Below are positions 16,668 through 24,739 of a DNA stretch of 64,000 nucleotides, in pieces. The stretch comes from Streptomyces griseoviridis (GTDB lineage: Bacteria; Actinomycetota; Actinomycetes; Streptomycetales; Streptomycetaceae): NCBI RefSeq assembly GCF_005222485.1, contig NZ_CP029078.1, positions 1,550,001-1,614,000 of the forward strand, in the 5' to 3' direction. A model generated the notes under the pieces. That model was given only the letters and a program-made list of their open reading frames with translations. It was not told the origin of the DNA and ran no database searches. How positions within the stretch are numbered: position 1 is the first letter of the stretch; each line of letters starts with the position of its first letter. The position numbers were made by a program, and so were the translations under genes.

Positions 16668-17543
16668 ATGTCTTGGTTTGAATCCCTCATCCTCGGACTC
16701 GTCCAGGGGCTGACCGAATTCCTCCCCGTCTCCTCCAGCGCGCATCTGCGGCTGACGGCGGCGTTCTCCGGCTGGGAGGACCCCGGCGCGGCCTTCACCG
16801 CGATCACCCAGATCGGCACCGAGGCCGCCGTCCTGATCTACTTCCGCAAGGACATCGGGCGGATCATCTCCGTCTGGACCCGCTCGCTCTTCAACAAGGA
16901 GCTGCGTGGCGACCACGACGCCCAGATGGGCTGGCTGGTGATCGTCGGCTCGATCCCGATCGGTGTCCTCGGGCTGCTGTTCAAGGACTCGATCGAGGGC
17001 CCGTTCCGTGATCTGCGGATCACCGCGACGATGCTGATCGTGGTCGGCGTGATCATAGGCATCGCGGACCGGCTCGCCGCCCGCGACGAGGACGGCGGCC
17101 GGCACCGCGCCCCCAAGCAGCGCAAGGACCTCAAGGACCTCGGCGTCAAGGACGGCCTGATCTTCGGCTTCTGCCAGGCGATGGCCCTCATCCCGGGCGT
17201 CTCCCGCTCCGGCGCCACCATCAGCGGCGGCCTCTTCATGGGCTACCGCCGTGAGGCCGCGGCCCGTTACTCCTTCCTCCTCGCCATCCCCGCCGTGCTG
17301 GCCTCCGGCGTGTTCGAGACGAAGGACGCCCTGGAGGGCGGCCATGTCGCCTGGGGCCCGACGCTCTTCGCGACGGTGATCGCCTTCGCCTCCGGGTACG
17401 CGGTCATCTCGTGGTTCATGAAGTGGATCTCCAGCAAGAGCTTCATGCCGTTCGTCTGGTACCGCATCGCGCTCGGCATCGTCATCATCGCGCTGGTCGC
17501 GGCGGGCGTGCTCAGCCCGCACGCGGCCGAGTCGGCGGGCTGA
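16668..17543 (+). CDS. uppP: Undecaprenyl-diphosphatase
   Basis: 291 residues, integral membrane protein with about eight segments. It dephosphorylates undecaprenyl diphosphate so the lipid carrier of peptidoglycan precursors can be reused, and its loss sensitises cells to bacitracin. The two catalytic motifs are intact: [19 protein letters not shown] near the N-terminus (Glu and Ser) and the [17 protein letters not shown] block at about residue 175 (Arg). Length is normal (265-290). The internal charged loop [20 protein letters not shown] is typical of actinobacterial forms. A single gene with its own start; the upstream spacer shows no obvious operator. Confidence 0.96.
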   Translation: MSWFESLILGLVQGLTEFLPVSSSAHLRLTAAFSGWEDPGAAFTAITQIGTEAAVLIYFRKDIGRIISVWTRSLFNKELRGDHDAQMGWLVIVGSIPIGVLGLLFKDSIEGPFRDLRITATMLIVVGVIIGIADRLAARDEDGGRHRAPKQRKDLKDLGVKDGLIFGFCQAMALIPGVSRSGATISGGLFMGYRREAAARYSFLLAIPAVLASGVFETKDALEGGHVAWGPTLFATVIAFASGYAVISWFMKWISSKSFMPFVWYRIALGIVIIALVAAGVLSPHAAESAG

Positions 17544-17677
17544 CCGCCGACCGGAACTCCCCCGCCCCACCTGGTACTTGACCGGGCCGCAGCCCCCGCC
17601 CCGCTGGTGACCAACGACATAGGGGCCGGGTAGCGGGCCGGTAGCGCAGTGTCAGTGCTTACCCCTAGGCTGTGCGC

Positions 17678-17857
17678 ATGTCCCCCGATTCCGAGGTCCC
17701 TGGTTCCGTGCGCTCAGCCGCCGAGGTGAACGAGCAGATCCGGTCGCTGTGGCTGCGCGCGAGAGGCACCCTCTCGACCCAGGAGCGCGAGGAGTACGAG
17801 CTGTTGGTGGTCGAATGGGCGGCGGCGATCCGCGAGGCCGTGGTCGAGGCGGCCTGA
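17678..17857 (+). CDS. Small conserved-looking helical protein, unknown function
   Basis: 59 residues from the ATG at 17678; a GTG six bases earlier is also in frame. The sequence runs SAAEVNEQIRSLWLRARGTL then a helical, acidic C-terminal half ending EAVVEAA. Codon use is normal for the genome. It lies between uppP and the CPT-like gene, and I recall similar short proteins in Streptomyces, but I know no function. Confidence 0.65.
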   Translation: MSPDSEVPGSVRSAAEVNEQIRSLWLRARGTLSTQEREEYELLVVEWAAAIREAVVEAA

Positions 17858-17922
17858 CCGGCCGTGACTCCCCGCACCGCGAGCGACCCCAGCGTGCCCG
17901 GCACCTCCCGCGCTTCCCGCGC

Positions 17923-18528
17923 ATGATCCATCTCACCGACGTTCCCCCGCGCCAGGGTCTGGTCGTCTTCCTCAACGGCACGTCCAGTTCCGGCAAGTCG
18001 AGCATCGCGGCCGAGCTGCTGCCGATGCTCGACGAGCCGTACTTCCATCTGCCGGTCGACGCGTTCCACGCGATGCGCTCCCGCGTGCCGGTCCCGCCCG
18101 ACGCCCTCGGCACCGTCCTGCACCGCACCTGGCAGGGCTTCCACCGCGCCGTCGCGGGCATGGCCGCCGCCGGCAACAACGTCGTCGTCGACCATGTGCT
18201 GAGCGCCGAGTGGCGGTTGCGGGACTGTCTCGCGGTGCTGTCCGCGCCGGACGTCGTCTTCGTCGGCGTGCACTGCGACCCGGCCGAGCTGGAACGGCGG
18301 GAGCGCGAGCGCGGCGACCGCCCCGCGGGCCTCGCCGCGGCCCAAACGGCCCAGGTGCACGCGCACGGCGTCTACGACCTGGAGTGCGACACCGGCCGCT
18401 CGACGGCACGCGCGTGCGCGCTCCGCATCAAGGAGTTCCTGCCGCACCGCCCCCGCCCGACGGCGTTCGAACGGCTACGGGAGCGACTGCCGTACCGCCT
18501 GCCGGAACATCTGCCGGAACAGGGCTGA
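17923..18528 (+). CDS. Chloramphenicol-phosphotransferase-like (CPT) P-loop kinase
   Basis: 201 residues from the ATG at 17923. The Walker A motif is VVFLNGTSSSGKSSIAAEL at residues 14-32, followed by YFHLPVDAFHAMR with the catalytic Asp equivalent of CPT Asp37, then VVVDHVLSAEW and a lid region with RERERGDRPAG. CPT from S. venezuelae phosphorylates chloramphenicol, but most homologues lack that producer context and their true substrate is unknown. There is no chloramphenicol cluster here, so a resistance role is not implied. The last 15 residues repeat LPYRLPEHLPEQ-like units. Confidence 0.8.
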   Translation: MIHLTDVPPRQGLVVFLNGTSSSGKSSIAAELLPMLDEPYFHLPVDAFHAMRSRVPVPPDALGTVLHRTWQGFHRAVAGMAAAGNNVVVDHVLSAEWRLRDCLAVLSAPDVVFVGVHCDPAELERRERERGDRPAGLAAAQTAQVHAHGVYDLECDTGRSTARACALRIKEFLPHRPRPTAFERLRERLPYRLPEHLPEQG

Positions 18529-18603
18529 GCCCCCGCGTCGTCGCACTCGCACCCGTACTCGCACGCGCGCCTCCGCCCGACCGCCCGCCCGCGCCCAGCG
18601 CCG

Positions 18604-18648
18604 CGGCACCCGGCACCCAGCACCCGGCACCCGGCACCCGGCACCCAG
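18604..18648. repeat. 7-bp tandem repeat (CGGCACC)n
   Basis: About six copies of a 7-bp unit CGGCACC with CAGCACC variants, between the CPT-like gene and the SDR gene. It is non-coding and likely to vary in length. Confidence 0.8.
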
Positions 18649-18666
18649 ACGACAGCCCGTCCCGGC

Positions 18667-19407
18667 TCAGCGTCCGCCCGCGACCCGCAGCACCGCGCCG
18701 GTCGTGTACGACGCGTCAGGGGACATCAGCCACGCCACCGCCGCCGCGATCTCCTCGGGCTGCCCCGGCCTGCGCAGCGGGATCGCCGGCGCCATCCGGT
18801 ACGCCCGCTCCGGGTCGCCCATCTCCGCGTGCATGTCCGTGACGACGGCCCCGGGTGCGACCGCGTTGACCCGGACGCCGTCAGGCCCCAACTCCTTGGA
18901 CAGGCCCACGGTGAGGGCGTCCACGGCCGCCTTGGTCGCCGCGTAGTGGACGTACTCCCCGGGGCTGCCGAGAGTGGCGGCACCCGACGAGATGTTGACG
19001 ATGACGCCGCTCCCCCGGGCCGTCATCAGCCGTGCCGCACGGCGCGCGCACAGCAGCGTGCCCAGGAGGTTGACGTCGACGACGCGTCGCAGCACCTCGG
19101 TGTCGGTGTCGGCGAGGCGCCCCAGCGGCCCGCTCACCCCGGCGTTGTTCACGAGCCCGGTGACCGGACCGAGTTCCGCCTCGGCAACGTCGAACAGCCG
19201 CTCCACGTCGGCCTCGACGGCGGTGTCGACCCGGACGGTGACCGCCCGCCCGCCGGCCGCCCGCACCTCCCGCGCGACGTCCTCGGCGGCCTCGCCGTCC
19301 CGGAGGTAGCCGACCGCGACGTCGTGTCCGTCGGCGGCGAGCCTCCGGCAGACGGCGGCACCGATGCCTCTGCTGCCGCCGGTGACGACCGTGACGGGTC
19401 GGGTCAT
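18667..19407 (-). CDS. Short-chain dehydrogenase/reductase
   Basis: 246 residues from the ATG at 19407, chosen because GAGGAG lies nine bases upstream; the frame extends 13 codons further without a ribosome site. Classical SDR: TVVTGGSRGIGAAV (NADP-type GxxxGIG with Arg), LVNNAGVSGPLG, VNISSGAA (Ser) and YVHYAATKAAVD (Tyr-x-x-x-Lys), ending GAVLRVAGGR as in FabG-like enzymes. Substrate unknown. About 45 bases upstream is a perfect 17-bp palindrome, so it is likely repressed by a TetR-type regulator whose gene is not adjacent. Confidence 0.88.
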   Translation of the reverse strand: MTRPVTVVTGGSRGIGAAVCRRLAADGHDVAVGYLRDGEAAEDVAREVRAAGGRAVTVRVDTAVEADVERLFDVAEAELGPVTGLVNNAGVSGPLGRLADTDTEVLRRVVDVNLLGTLLCARRAARLMTARGSGVIVNISSGAATLGSPGEYVHYAATKAAVDALTVGLSKELGPDGVRVNAVAPGAVVTDMHAEMGDPERAYRMAPAIPLRRPGQPEEIAAAVAWLMSPDASYTTGAVLRVAGGR

Positions 19408-19451
19408 GGGGGTCTCCTCATCGCGTGCGGACGATCGAGACCTCACTCTAA

Positions 19452-19468
19452 TGATCGATCATCGATCA
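19452..19468. promoter_or_regulatory. 17-bp palindromic operator upstream of the SDR gene
   Basis: TGATCGAT-C-ATCGATCA: perfect 8-bp arms around one base, located 45 bases before the SDR start, the right place for promoter repression. TetR-family operators have this size and shape. Confidence 0.7.
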
Positions 19469-19560
19469 AACCAGCGGAAACGGCCGGGCCTCCTGGTCGG
19501 CGGTCCGGCCGGTCAGCGGTCCGGCCGATCGGCCGTCCCGCCGGTCGGCCGTCCCGCCGT

Positions 19561-20184
19561 TCAGCCGGTCAGCAGGCCCTCGTCCGCGAGGACTCCGGCT
19601 GCGGACTCGCCGCCGGTCCACACATGGGCCCGCCAGCCGTGCGCGCGGGCCGCCTCGACGTTCTCCGGCCGGTCGTCGAAGAAGACGATGTCGGCGGGAC
19701 GGCGGCCGAAGCGGTCGTCGGCCGCGCGGTAGACCCGCGGGTCGGGCTTCATCACGCCGAGGTCAGCCGAGAAGACCAGCGTCTCGAACACCCCGCTCCA
19801 GGAGGCGCCGCGGACCGCCGTGGCCAGCGAGGCGGGGGCGTTGGAGAGCACGCCCTGCGGTGTCCCGCGCCCGGCCAGCCGTCCGAGGAGTTCCCCGGCG
19901 TCGTCGGCGAGGACGGTCCACGCCCCGGTGTCGACGCGGTCGAGGCGCTCGGCCCAGCCGCGGTCGAGCGGGCGGCCGAGGTCCCGTCCCACCCGGGCCC
20001 AGTACGCCTCGGACGGTTCGCCCAGGTCGTAGGGGTCGCGGTGGTTCCAGTAGGGGCCCGCGAGGTCGTCCTCGGGCAGGTCGAGGGCGGCGGCCAGCGC
20101 CGGCAGCGCGCGTCCCGACGGGGCCAGGACCCCGCCGAGATCCCAGACGACCATGCTCGTTGCCGCGCTTCGGGAAGGTTCCAC
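19561..20184 (-). CDS. HAD-superfamily hydrolase
   Basis: 207 residues from the GTG at 20184, which has AGGA eight bases upstream; an internal ATG at 20154 is the alternative. HAD motifs: I MVVWDLGGVLAPS (nucleophile Asp; the second Asp is replaced by Gly as in many HAD-IA proteins), II VLSNAPASL (Ser/Asn), III GVMKPDPRVY (Lys) and IV DIVFFDDRPENVEAA (Asp-Asp). The cap is the small helical subfamily IA type. It probably removes phosphate from a small metabolite; the substrate is unknown. Divergent from the SnoaL-like gene. Confidence 0.87.
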   Translation of the reverse strand: MEPSRSAATSMVVWDLGGVLAPSGRALPALAAALDLPEDDLAGPYWNHRDPYDLGEPSEAYWARVGRDLGRPLDRGWAERLDRVDTGAWTVLADDAGELLGRLAGRGTPQGVLSNAPASLATAVRGASWSGVFETLVFSADLGVMKPDPRVYRAADDRFGRRPADIVFFDDRPENVEAARAHGWRAHVWTGGESAAGVLADEGLLTG

Positions 20185-20276
20185 GCCGCGGATCCTACGC
20201 GTCCCGGGCGACGCCACGGGAAGGTTCTGGGGGCGTCCCCCTTGGCCTGGCACCTTCCGTGCCCAACAATGATCCA

Positions 20277-20780
20277 ATGACGCAGCGCGTGGAACTCGCT
20301 ACCGTGATCGACCGGTTGGCTGTCGACGAGTGGGTGACCGAGTACGCGGCGGCGGTGGACGACGGCGACTGGACGGCCTACCGGGAGCTGTTCGCGCCCG
20401 GCGGCCGGGCGGACTACCGGTCGGCGGGCGGTGTCGAGGGGGACGCCGGGACCGTCGCGGACTGGCTCGCGGAGAACCTGCGGCTCTTCTCGATGCGGCA
20501 GCATCTGATCGTCAACCGCCGGGTGCGGTTCGCGACCCTGGACCAGGACCTCGGCGACACCGCGCGCGTGCGGGCCGACTACCTCAACCCGATGCGGTTC
20601 GCGACGGACGGGGACACCGCCCCGCCCGACCCGTCGGAGCACGGCCCGGCCGGCGCCCCCGACTTCGTGTCCGGCGGGCGGTACGACTTCGGGCTGGTGC
20701 GCACCGCCGACGGCTGGCGGTTCCTCGAGGTCGTGGTGGCGGAGAAGTGGCGCGGGCTGTCGCCGCCCGAACGCCCATGA
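20277..20780 (+). CDS. SnoaL-like / nuclear transport factor 2 family protein
   Basis: 167 residues from the ATG at 20277. Starts TVIDRLAVDEWVTEYAAAVD, the usual alpha-helix opening of SnoaL-like cone folds, followed by DWTAYRELFAPGGRADYRSAGG and a C-terminal YDFGLVRTADGWRFLEVVVAE strand pair. These folds act as isomerases, dehydratases or ligand-binding proteins; no catalytic Asp/His pair can be assigned here with confidence. Divergent from the HAD gene and about 100 bases before lnt on the same strand. Confidence 0.8.
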   Translation: MTQRVELATVIDRLAVDEWVTEYAAAVDDGDWTAYRELFAPGGRADYRSAGGVEGDAGTVADWLAENLRLFSMRQHLIVNRRVRFATLDQDLGDTARVRADYLNPMRFATDGDTAPPDPSEHGPAGAPDFVSGGRYDFGLVRTADGWRFLEVVVAEKWRGLSPPERP

Positions 20781-20878
20781 CCTCCCCCGCGGTGCCCCTC
20801 CGACGGCGGCGCCCCCTGTTCCGGATCTTCCCGAGGCCGCACACTGGAGCCACCTGACCGGCAGGGAGGCGCCGTCGT

Positions 20879-22444
20879 ATGAAGGACCTCGGGCAGTGGC
20901 TCGGCTCTCCGTGGCGGCGCTCGGTCGTCGCCGCGCTGGCGGGCGCGCTGCCCGTCTTCGCGTTCCCCGCGCCGTCCTGGTGGTGGTTCGCGTACGTGGC
21001 GCTGGTCCCGTGGATGCTGCTGGTCCGCTCCGCGCCGACCGGCAAGCGGGCGGCCCTCGACGGCTGGTCTGGCGGGTTCGGGTTCCTGGTGGCCGTGCAC
21101 CACTGGCTGCTGCCGAGCCTGACCGTCTTCCTCTTCCTGATCGCCGCGCTGCTGGGCGCCCTCTGGGCCCCGTGGGGCTGGCTGGTGCGCCGGTTCCTCG
21201 GCGGGACGCCCGGCGCCGGACGGGTGGCGGGCGCGCTGTGCGTGCTGCCGTCCGGGTGGCTGATGGTGGAGCTGGTCAGGTCGTGGCAGGGGCTCGGCGG
21301 CCCGTGGGGGCTGCTCGGTTCGAGCCAGTGGCAGGTACCCGCCGCGCTGCGGCTGGCGTCGGTCGGCGGGGTGTGGCTGCTGAGCTTCCTGGTGGTGACC
21401 GTCAACGTGGCGGTGACGGTCCTGGTCGCGGTCCGTGCCGCCCGGCTGCCCGCGCTGGCCGGGCTGGTCGCGACGGCGGCGGTGGGCTCGGCGGCCTGGG
21501 TCTGGGCACCGCGTCCCGAGGTGGCGGGGCGGGCGCGGATCGCCGTCGTGCAGCCCGGTGTCGTCACCGGAGCCGACCGGCGCTTCGCCCGTGAGGAGCA
21601 GCTGACCCGGGCTCTCGCTCCACGCCGTCTCGATCTGATCGTCTGGGGCGAGAGCAGCGTCGGGTACGACCTCGCCGCCCGGCCCGACCTGACCCGCCGG
21701 CTGGCGGCGCTGTCCCGGGAGACCGGCGCCGACCTCCTCGTCAACGTGGACGCCCCGCGCTCCGACCGGCCCGGCGTCTACAAGAGTTCGGTGCTCGTCG
21801 GGCCCGAGGGGCTGACCGGCGACCGGTACGACAAGATGCGGCTGGTGCCGTTCGGGGAGTACATACCGGCCCGCTCCCTGCTGGGCTGGGCGACCTCGGT
21901 CGGCAAGGCGGCGGGCGAGGACCGCAGGCGCGGCACCGAGCAGGTCCTGATGAACGCGGGGCACGGGCTGCGGATCGGCCCGATGATCTGCTTCGAGACG
22001 GCGTTCCCCGACATGAGCCGGAAACTCGCAGGGGACGGCGCCGAGGTGCTGGTCGCCCAGTCGTCGACGTCGTCGTTCCAGCGGAGTTGGGCGCCCGAGC
22101 AGCACGCCTCGCTGGCCGCGCTGCGGGCCGCGGAGACCGGCCGGGCGGTCGTGCACGCGACGCTCACCGGCGACTCCGCCGTCTACGGCGCGAGCGGTCG
22201 GCTGATCGGGTCGTGGCTGGGCACCGACGCCGAACAGGCCCGGGTCTTCGAGGTGCCGGTGGCGACCGGCACCACCCCGTACGTCCGGTTCGGCGACTGG
22301 CCGGTGCGGGGCGCGCTGCTGGTGCTCGCCGGGTGGGCGACGGCGGAGGGCGCGCGGGCGCTGCGGCTCAGGCGGCGTGTTCCCGCACCGCCCGCACCAC
22401 CCGCTCGCACAGTTCGTGAGTCTCCAGTGCGTCACGGGCGCTGA
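20879..22444 (+). CDS. lnt: Apolipoprotein N-acyltransferase
   Basis: 521 residues from the ATG at 20879 behind a strong AGGGAGG. It adds the third acyl chain to the N-terminal cysteine of lipoproteins in the membrane. The first ~210 residues hold six to seven membrane segments (start WWWFAYVALVPWMLL). The nitrilase-fold domain has the Glu-Lys-Cys triad: LIVWGESSVGYD (Glu), YDKMRLVPFGEYIPA (Lys) and IGPMICFETAFPD (Cys). All are intact. Streptomyces usually have two Lnt homologues; which this is cannot be said. The last 77 bases overlap the 3' end of the gene on the opposite strand. Confidence 0.93.
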   Translation: MKDLGQWLGSPWRRSVVAALAGALPVFAFPAPSWWWFAYVALVPWMLLVRSAPTGKRAALDGWSGGFGFLVAVHHWLLPSLTVFLFLIAALLGALWAPWGWLVRRFLGGTPGAGRVAGALCVLPSGWLMVELVRSWQGLGGPWGLLGSSQWQVPAALRLASVGGVWLLSFLVVTVNVAVTVLVAVRAARLPALAGLVATAAVGSAAWVWAPRPEVAGRARIAVVQPGVVTGADRRFAREEQLTRALAPRRLDLIVWGESSVGYDLAARPDLTRRLAALSRETGADLLVNVDAPRSDRPGVYKSSVLVGPEGLTGDRYDKMRLVPFGEYIPARSLLGWATSVGKAAGEDRRRGTEQVLMNAGHGLRIGPMICFETAFPDMSRKLAGDGAEVLVAQSSTSSFQRSWAPEQHASLAALRAAETGRAVVHATLTGDSAVYGASGRLIGSWLGTDAEQARVFEVPVATGTTPYVRFGDWPVRGALLVLAGWATAEGARALRLRRRVPAPPAPPARTVRESPVRHGR

Positions 22445-23273
22445 CCACCGTGCCCGCGCGTACGGCGTCGAGGAAGACGAGGACGGCCTGCTCGATGCCG
22501 CGCTGACGGGCCACCGGCACCCAGTCTCCGCGCCGGCGCACCGTCGGCTGGCCCTTGTGGTCGATCGTCTCGGCGAGGTTGACGACCTGGCGCTTGCTGT
22601 CCTGCCCGGACACCTCGAGGATCTCCTCGGCCGAACCGCTGAGCCGGTTCATCACCCCGAGCGCGGTGAAGCCGTCCCCGGACAGCTGGAGCACGACGTG
22701 GTGCAGCAGCCCGGCGTCGGTGCGGGCCCGCACGGTCACGTCGTCGATGGGGCCGGGGGCCAGGAAGCGCAGGGTGTCGACGACGTGGATGAAGTCGTCG
22801 AGGATCATCGCGCGCGGTTCCTCCGGCAGCCCGACCCGGTTCTTCTGGAGGAGGATCAGGTCGCGCGGGTGTTCGAGGCACTGCGCGTACCCGGGCGCGA
22901 AGCGCCGGTTGAAGCCGACGGCCAGGGAGACACCGCGCTCCTCGGCGAGCGCCACCAGCCGCTCGGAGTCGGCGAGTTCGTAGGCGAGCGGCTTGTCGAC
23001 GTAGGTGGGGACGCCCGCTTCGAGCAGCCGGGCCACGATCTCCGGGTGGACCGGGGTGGGCGCGTGCACGAACGCCGCGTCGAGGCCCTGGTCGAGCAGC
23101 GCGTCGAGGGTGGTGTGCCGCTGCCCCGCGGGGAGGTGGAGACCGTCGGCGACCCGGTCGAGGGTGGCGGGCGTCCTGGTCTGGAGGTGCAGTTCGACCT
23201 CGCCGAGACCGGCGAGGACCGGCAGGTACGCCTTCCGCGCGATGTCGCCGAGTCCGATGCAGCCGACCTTCAC
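22368..23273 (-). CDS. Gfo/Idh/MocA family oxidoreductase
   Basis: 301 residues from the GTG at 23273 with AGGAG six to ten bases upstream. N-terminal Rossmann: MKVGCIGLGDIARKAYLPVL, then VDKPLAYELADS (a DKP version of the EKP motif) and AVGFNRRFAPGY. The C-terminal domain is shorter than usual (family 330-390 residues) but has the FIHVVDTLRFLAP helix with the catalytic His/Asp positions. Likely an NAD(P)-dependent sugar or deoxysugar dehydrogenase. Its 3' end overlaps lnt by 77 bases tail to tail, so the two mRNAs are complementary there. Confidence 0.85.
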   Translation of the reverse strand: MKVGCIGLGDIARKAYLPVLAGLGEVELHLQTRTPATLDRVADGLHLPAGQRHTTLDALLDQGLDAAFVHAPTPVHPEIVARLLEAGVPTYVDKPLAYELADSERLVALAEERGVSLAVGFNRRFAPGYAQCLEHPRDLILLQKNRVGLPEEPRAMILDDFIHVVDTLRFLAPGPIDDVTVRARTDAGLLHHVVLQLSGDGFTALGVMNRLSGSAEEILEVSGQDSKRQVVNLAETIDHKGQPTVRRRGDWVPVARQRGIEQAVLVFLDAVRAGTVVSARDALETHELCERVVRAVREHAA

Positions 23274-23422
23274 GGAGTCTCCTGTCGCTCGCCTGTCCCT
23301 GGCTCCCGCCTCCGGGCGCCGCCTGGTCCGGAAGCATACGGGGCGGCTCGGACACCCTGGGCGGGCCCGCCCGGGACCCGGCCCGCGCCCCGTTGTCAGA
23401 CCCGGCTGGCAGGATGCGGGGC

Positions 23423-23935
23423 ATGAGCAACGACCGCCGTGAACCCGCGACCGACGCCGACGAACGCACCATGCTGGAGGGCTGGCTCGACTACCACCGG
23501 CAGACGCTGGCCCACAAGTGCGCGGGTCTGACGGACGCCCAGTTGCGGACGGCGTCGGTGGCGCCCTCCACGCTCTCCCTGATGGGTCTCGTGCGGCACA
23601 TGGCGGAGGTCGAGCGGTCCTGGTTCCGGCGGGTCCTGGTCGGCGAGGACGCCCCGCCGATCTACTACAGCGACGCCGATCCCGACGGCGAGTTCCGGCT
23701 CACCGAGGCGGACACCTGGGCGGAGGCGTACGCCACCTGGCAGGCCGAGATCGACACCGCCAGGCGGCACGCGGCGGACCTCGCGCTCGACGACCCGTCC
23801 ACCGGCCGACACCGGCGCACCGGGGAGGTCTTCAGCCTGCGCTGGATCCTCACGCACATGATCGAGGAGTACGCCCGCCACAACGGCCACGCCGACCTGC
23901 TGCGCGAGTGTCTCGACGGCGCCACCGGGGAGTGA
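23423..23935 (+). CDS. DinB-family (DUF664-like) protein
   Basis: 170 residues from the ATG at 23423, preceded by AGGA. A four-helix bundle with three conserved histidines in the expected places: GLVRHMAEVERSWFRR (first), and ILTHMIEEYARHNGHADLLR (second and third), which bind a metal in DinB/YfiT folds. Members often act as thiol-dependent S-transferases (mycothiol or bacillithiol) or have unknown roles. Preceding helix HKCAGLTDAQLRTASV is family-typical. Single gene, divergent from the Gfo/Idh/MocA gene. Confidence 0.88.
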   Translation: MSNDRREPATDADERTMLEGWLDYHRQTLAHKCAGLTDAQLRTASVAPSTLSLMGLVRHMAEVERSWFRRVLVGEDAPPIYYSDADPDGEFRLTEADTWAEAYATWQAEIDTARRHAADLALDDPSTGRHRRTGEVFSLRWILTHMIEEYARHNGHADLLRECLDGATGE

Positions 23936-24047
23936 CGCCGCGCGGGGGCGGGCTCGATCCGTCAACGCGGGGGATGGTGTCACCCGTGCGGGGCAACCTC
24001 CGCCTGTCCGCTGTCCCCTGGCCCGGACAACCGCCATTGTTGCGCGG

Positions 24048-24569
24048 GTGCATCGAACGACGACCACCGCGACGCTCCTGGTCACCGTCGCCGTCTCGGC
24101 CCTCACCGGCTGTGTGACGGTGCAGCGCCCGCCCGTGTCAGGACCGGCCGCCGCGCCCGTCCAGCCGTCGTCCGCGCCGCGTCCCGAGGGGCGGGGCGGG
24201 GAGCAGGTGGTGCAGGCACCGGCCCGTGAGGCGCTGGAGATGATCGGCCCGTCGCCCCGGGACGACCGCCCGTCGAAGCCACACTCCGTACCGTCCGCGG
24301 CAGGCTCGGGTACGGACTCGGTGCCGTCCTCCGACGGACGGCCGCAGGCCCCCAGGGTCCCGCACGCCCCGCCGCGTCCGCACCCCCGCGCCGCGCACCC
24401 GGAGCAGCGTCCCCGGCACCCTGGGCACGCGCCGCGCGCCCAGTTCCCTGACCCGGCGAAGGGGGTTCCCCGCAGTCAGGCGGACGTCTGCGCGCTGGGC
24501 CGGAAGTACGGCGGCTGGCCCGCGGACAGCCCGCAGTCGATGGTGTGCGGGCAGACGTACGGGCGGTGA
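24048..24569 (+). CDS. Proline-rich lipoprotein of unknown function
   Basis: 173 residues from a GTG at 24048. The signal peptide TATLLVTVAVSALTGCV has a lipobox LTGC, cleaved before Cys22, so the mature protein is lipid-anchored outside. The rest is mostly Pro/Arg/Ser/His-rich disorder. The last 35 residues are ordered and hold two cysteines in ADVCALGRKYGGW and SMVCGQTYGR, which look like a small conserved C-terminal domain with one disulfide. I recall this VCALGRKYGGW-type ending in Streptomyces proteins but know no function. Confidence 0.72.
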   Translation: MHRTTTTATLLVTVAVSALTGCVTVQRPPVSGPAAAPVQPSSAPRPEGRGGEQVVQAPAREALEMIGPSPRDDRPSKPHSVPSAAGSGTDSVPSSDGRPQAPRVPHAPPRPHPRAAHPEQRPRHPGHAPRAQFPDPAKGVPRSQADVCALGRKYGGWPADSPQSMVCGQTYGR

Positions 24570-24606
24570 GACCGGCCCGCGCGTAGGGGCCGCGTAGGGG
24601 CAGAGG

Positions 24607-24739
24607 ACCGCGACCTGCCCTCAGAGCCGCGACCCGTTCTCGGAGCCGCGACCCGCTCTGAGGGCCGCGACCCGTTCACCTAGCCGCGCCTCGTTTTCAG
24701 CGCCGCGCCTCGTTCTCAGCGCCGCGATCCGTTCTCAGG
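24607..24739. repeat. Seven-copy 19-bp tandem repeat
   Basis: Copies start at 24607, 24626, 24645, 24664, 24683, 24702 and 24721, each 19 bp on the pattern GCCGCGACCCGTTCTCAGG with a few changes. No unique spacers, so it is not a CRISPR. It fills the space between two convergent genes, and the stop codon of the TPR-like gene lies in the last copy. Confidence 0.9.

Noticed and set aside
17923..18528. Chloramphenicol resistance gene
   Set aside because: Fold is CPT-like, but no chloramphenicol biosynthesis genes are near and most homologues are not proven drug kinases.
24607..24739. Possible CRISPR array
   Set aside because: The repeats abut with a 19-bp period and have no unique spacers, and no cas gene is in the window.
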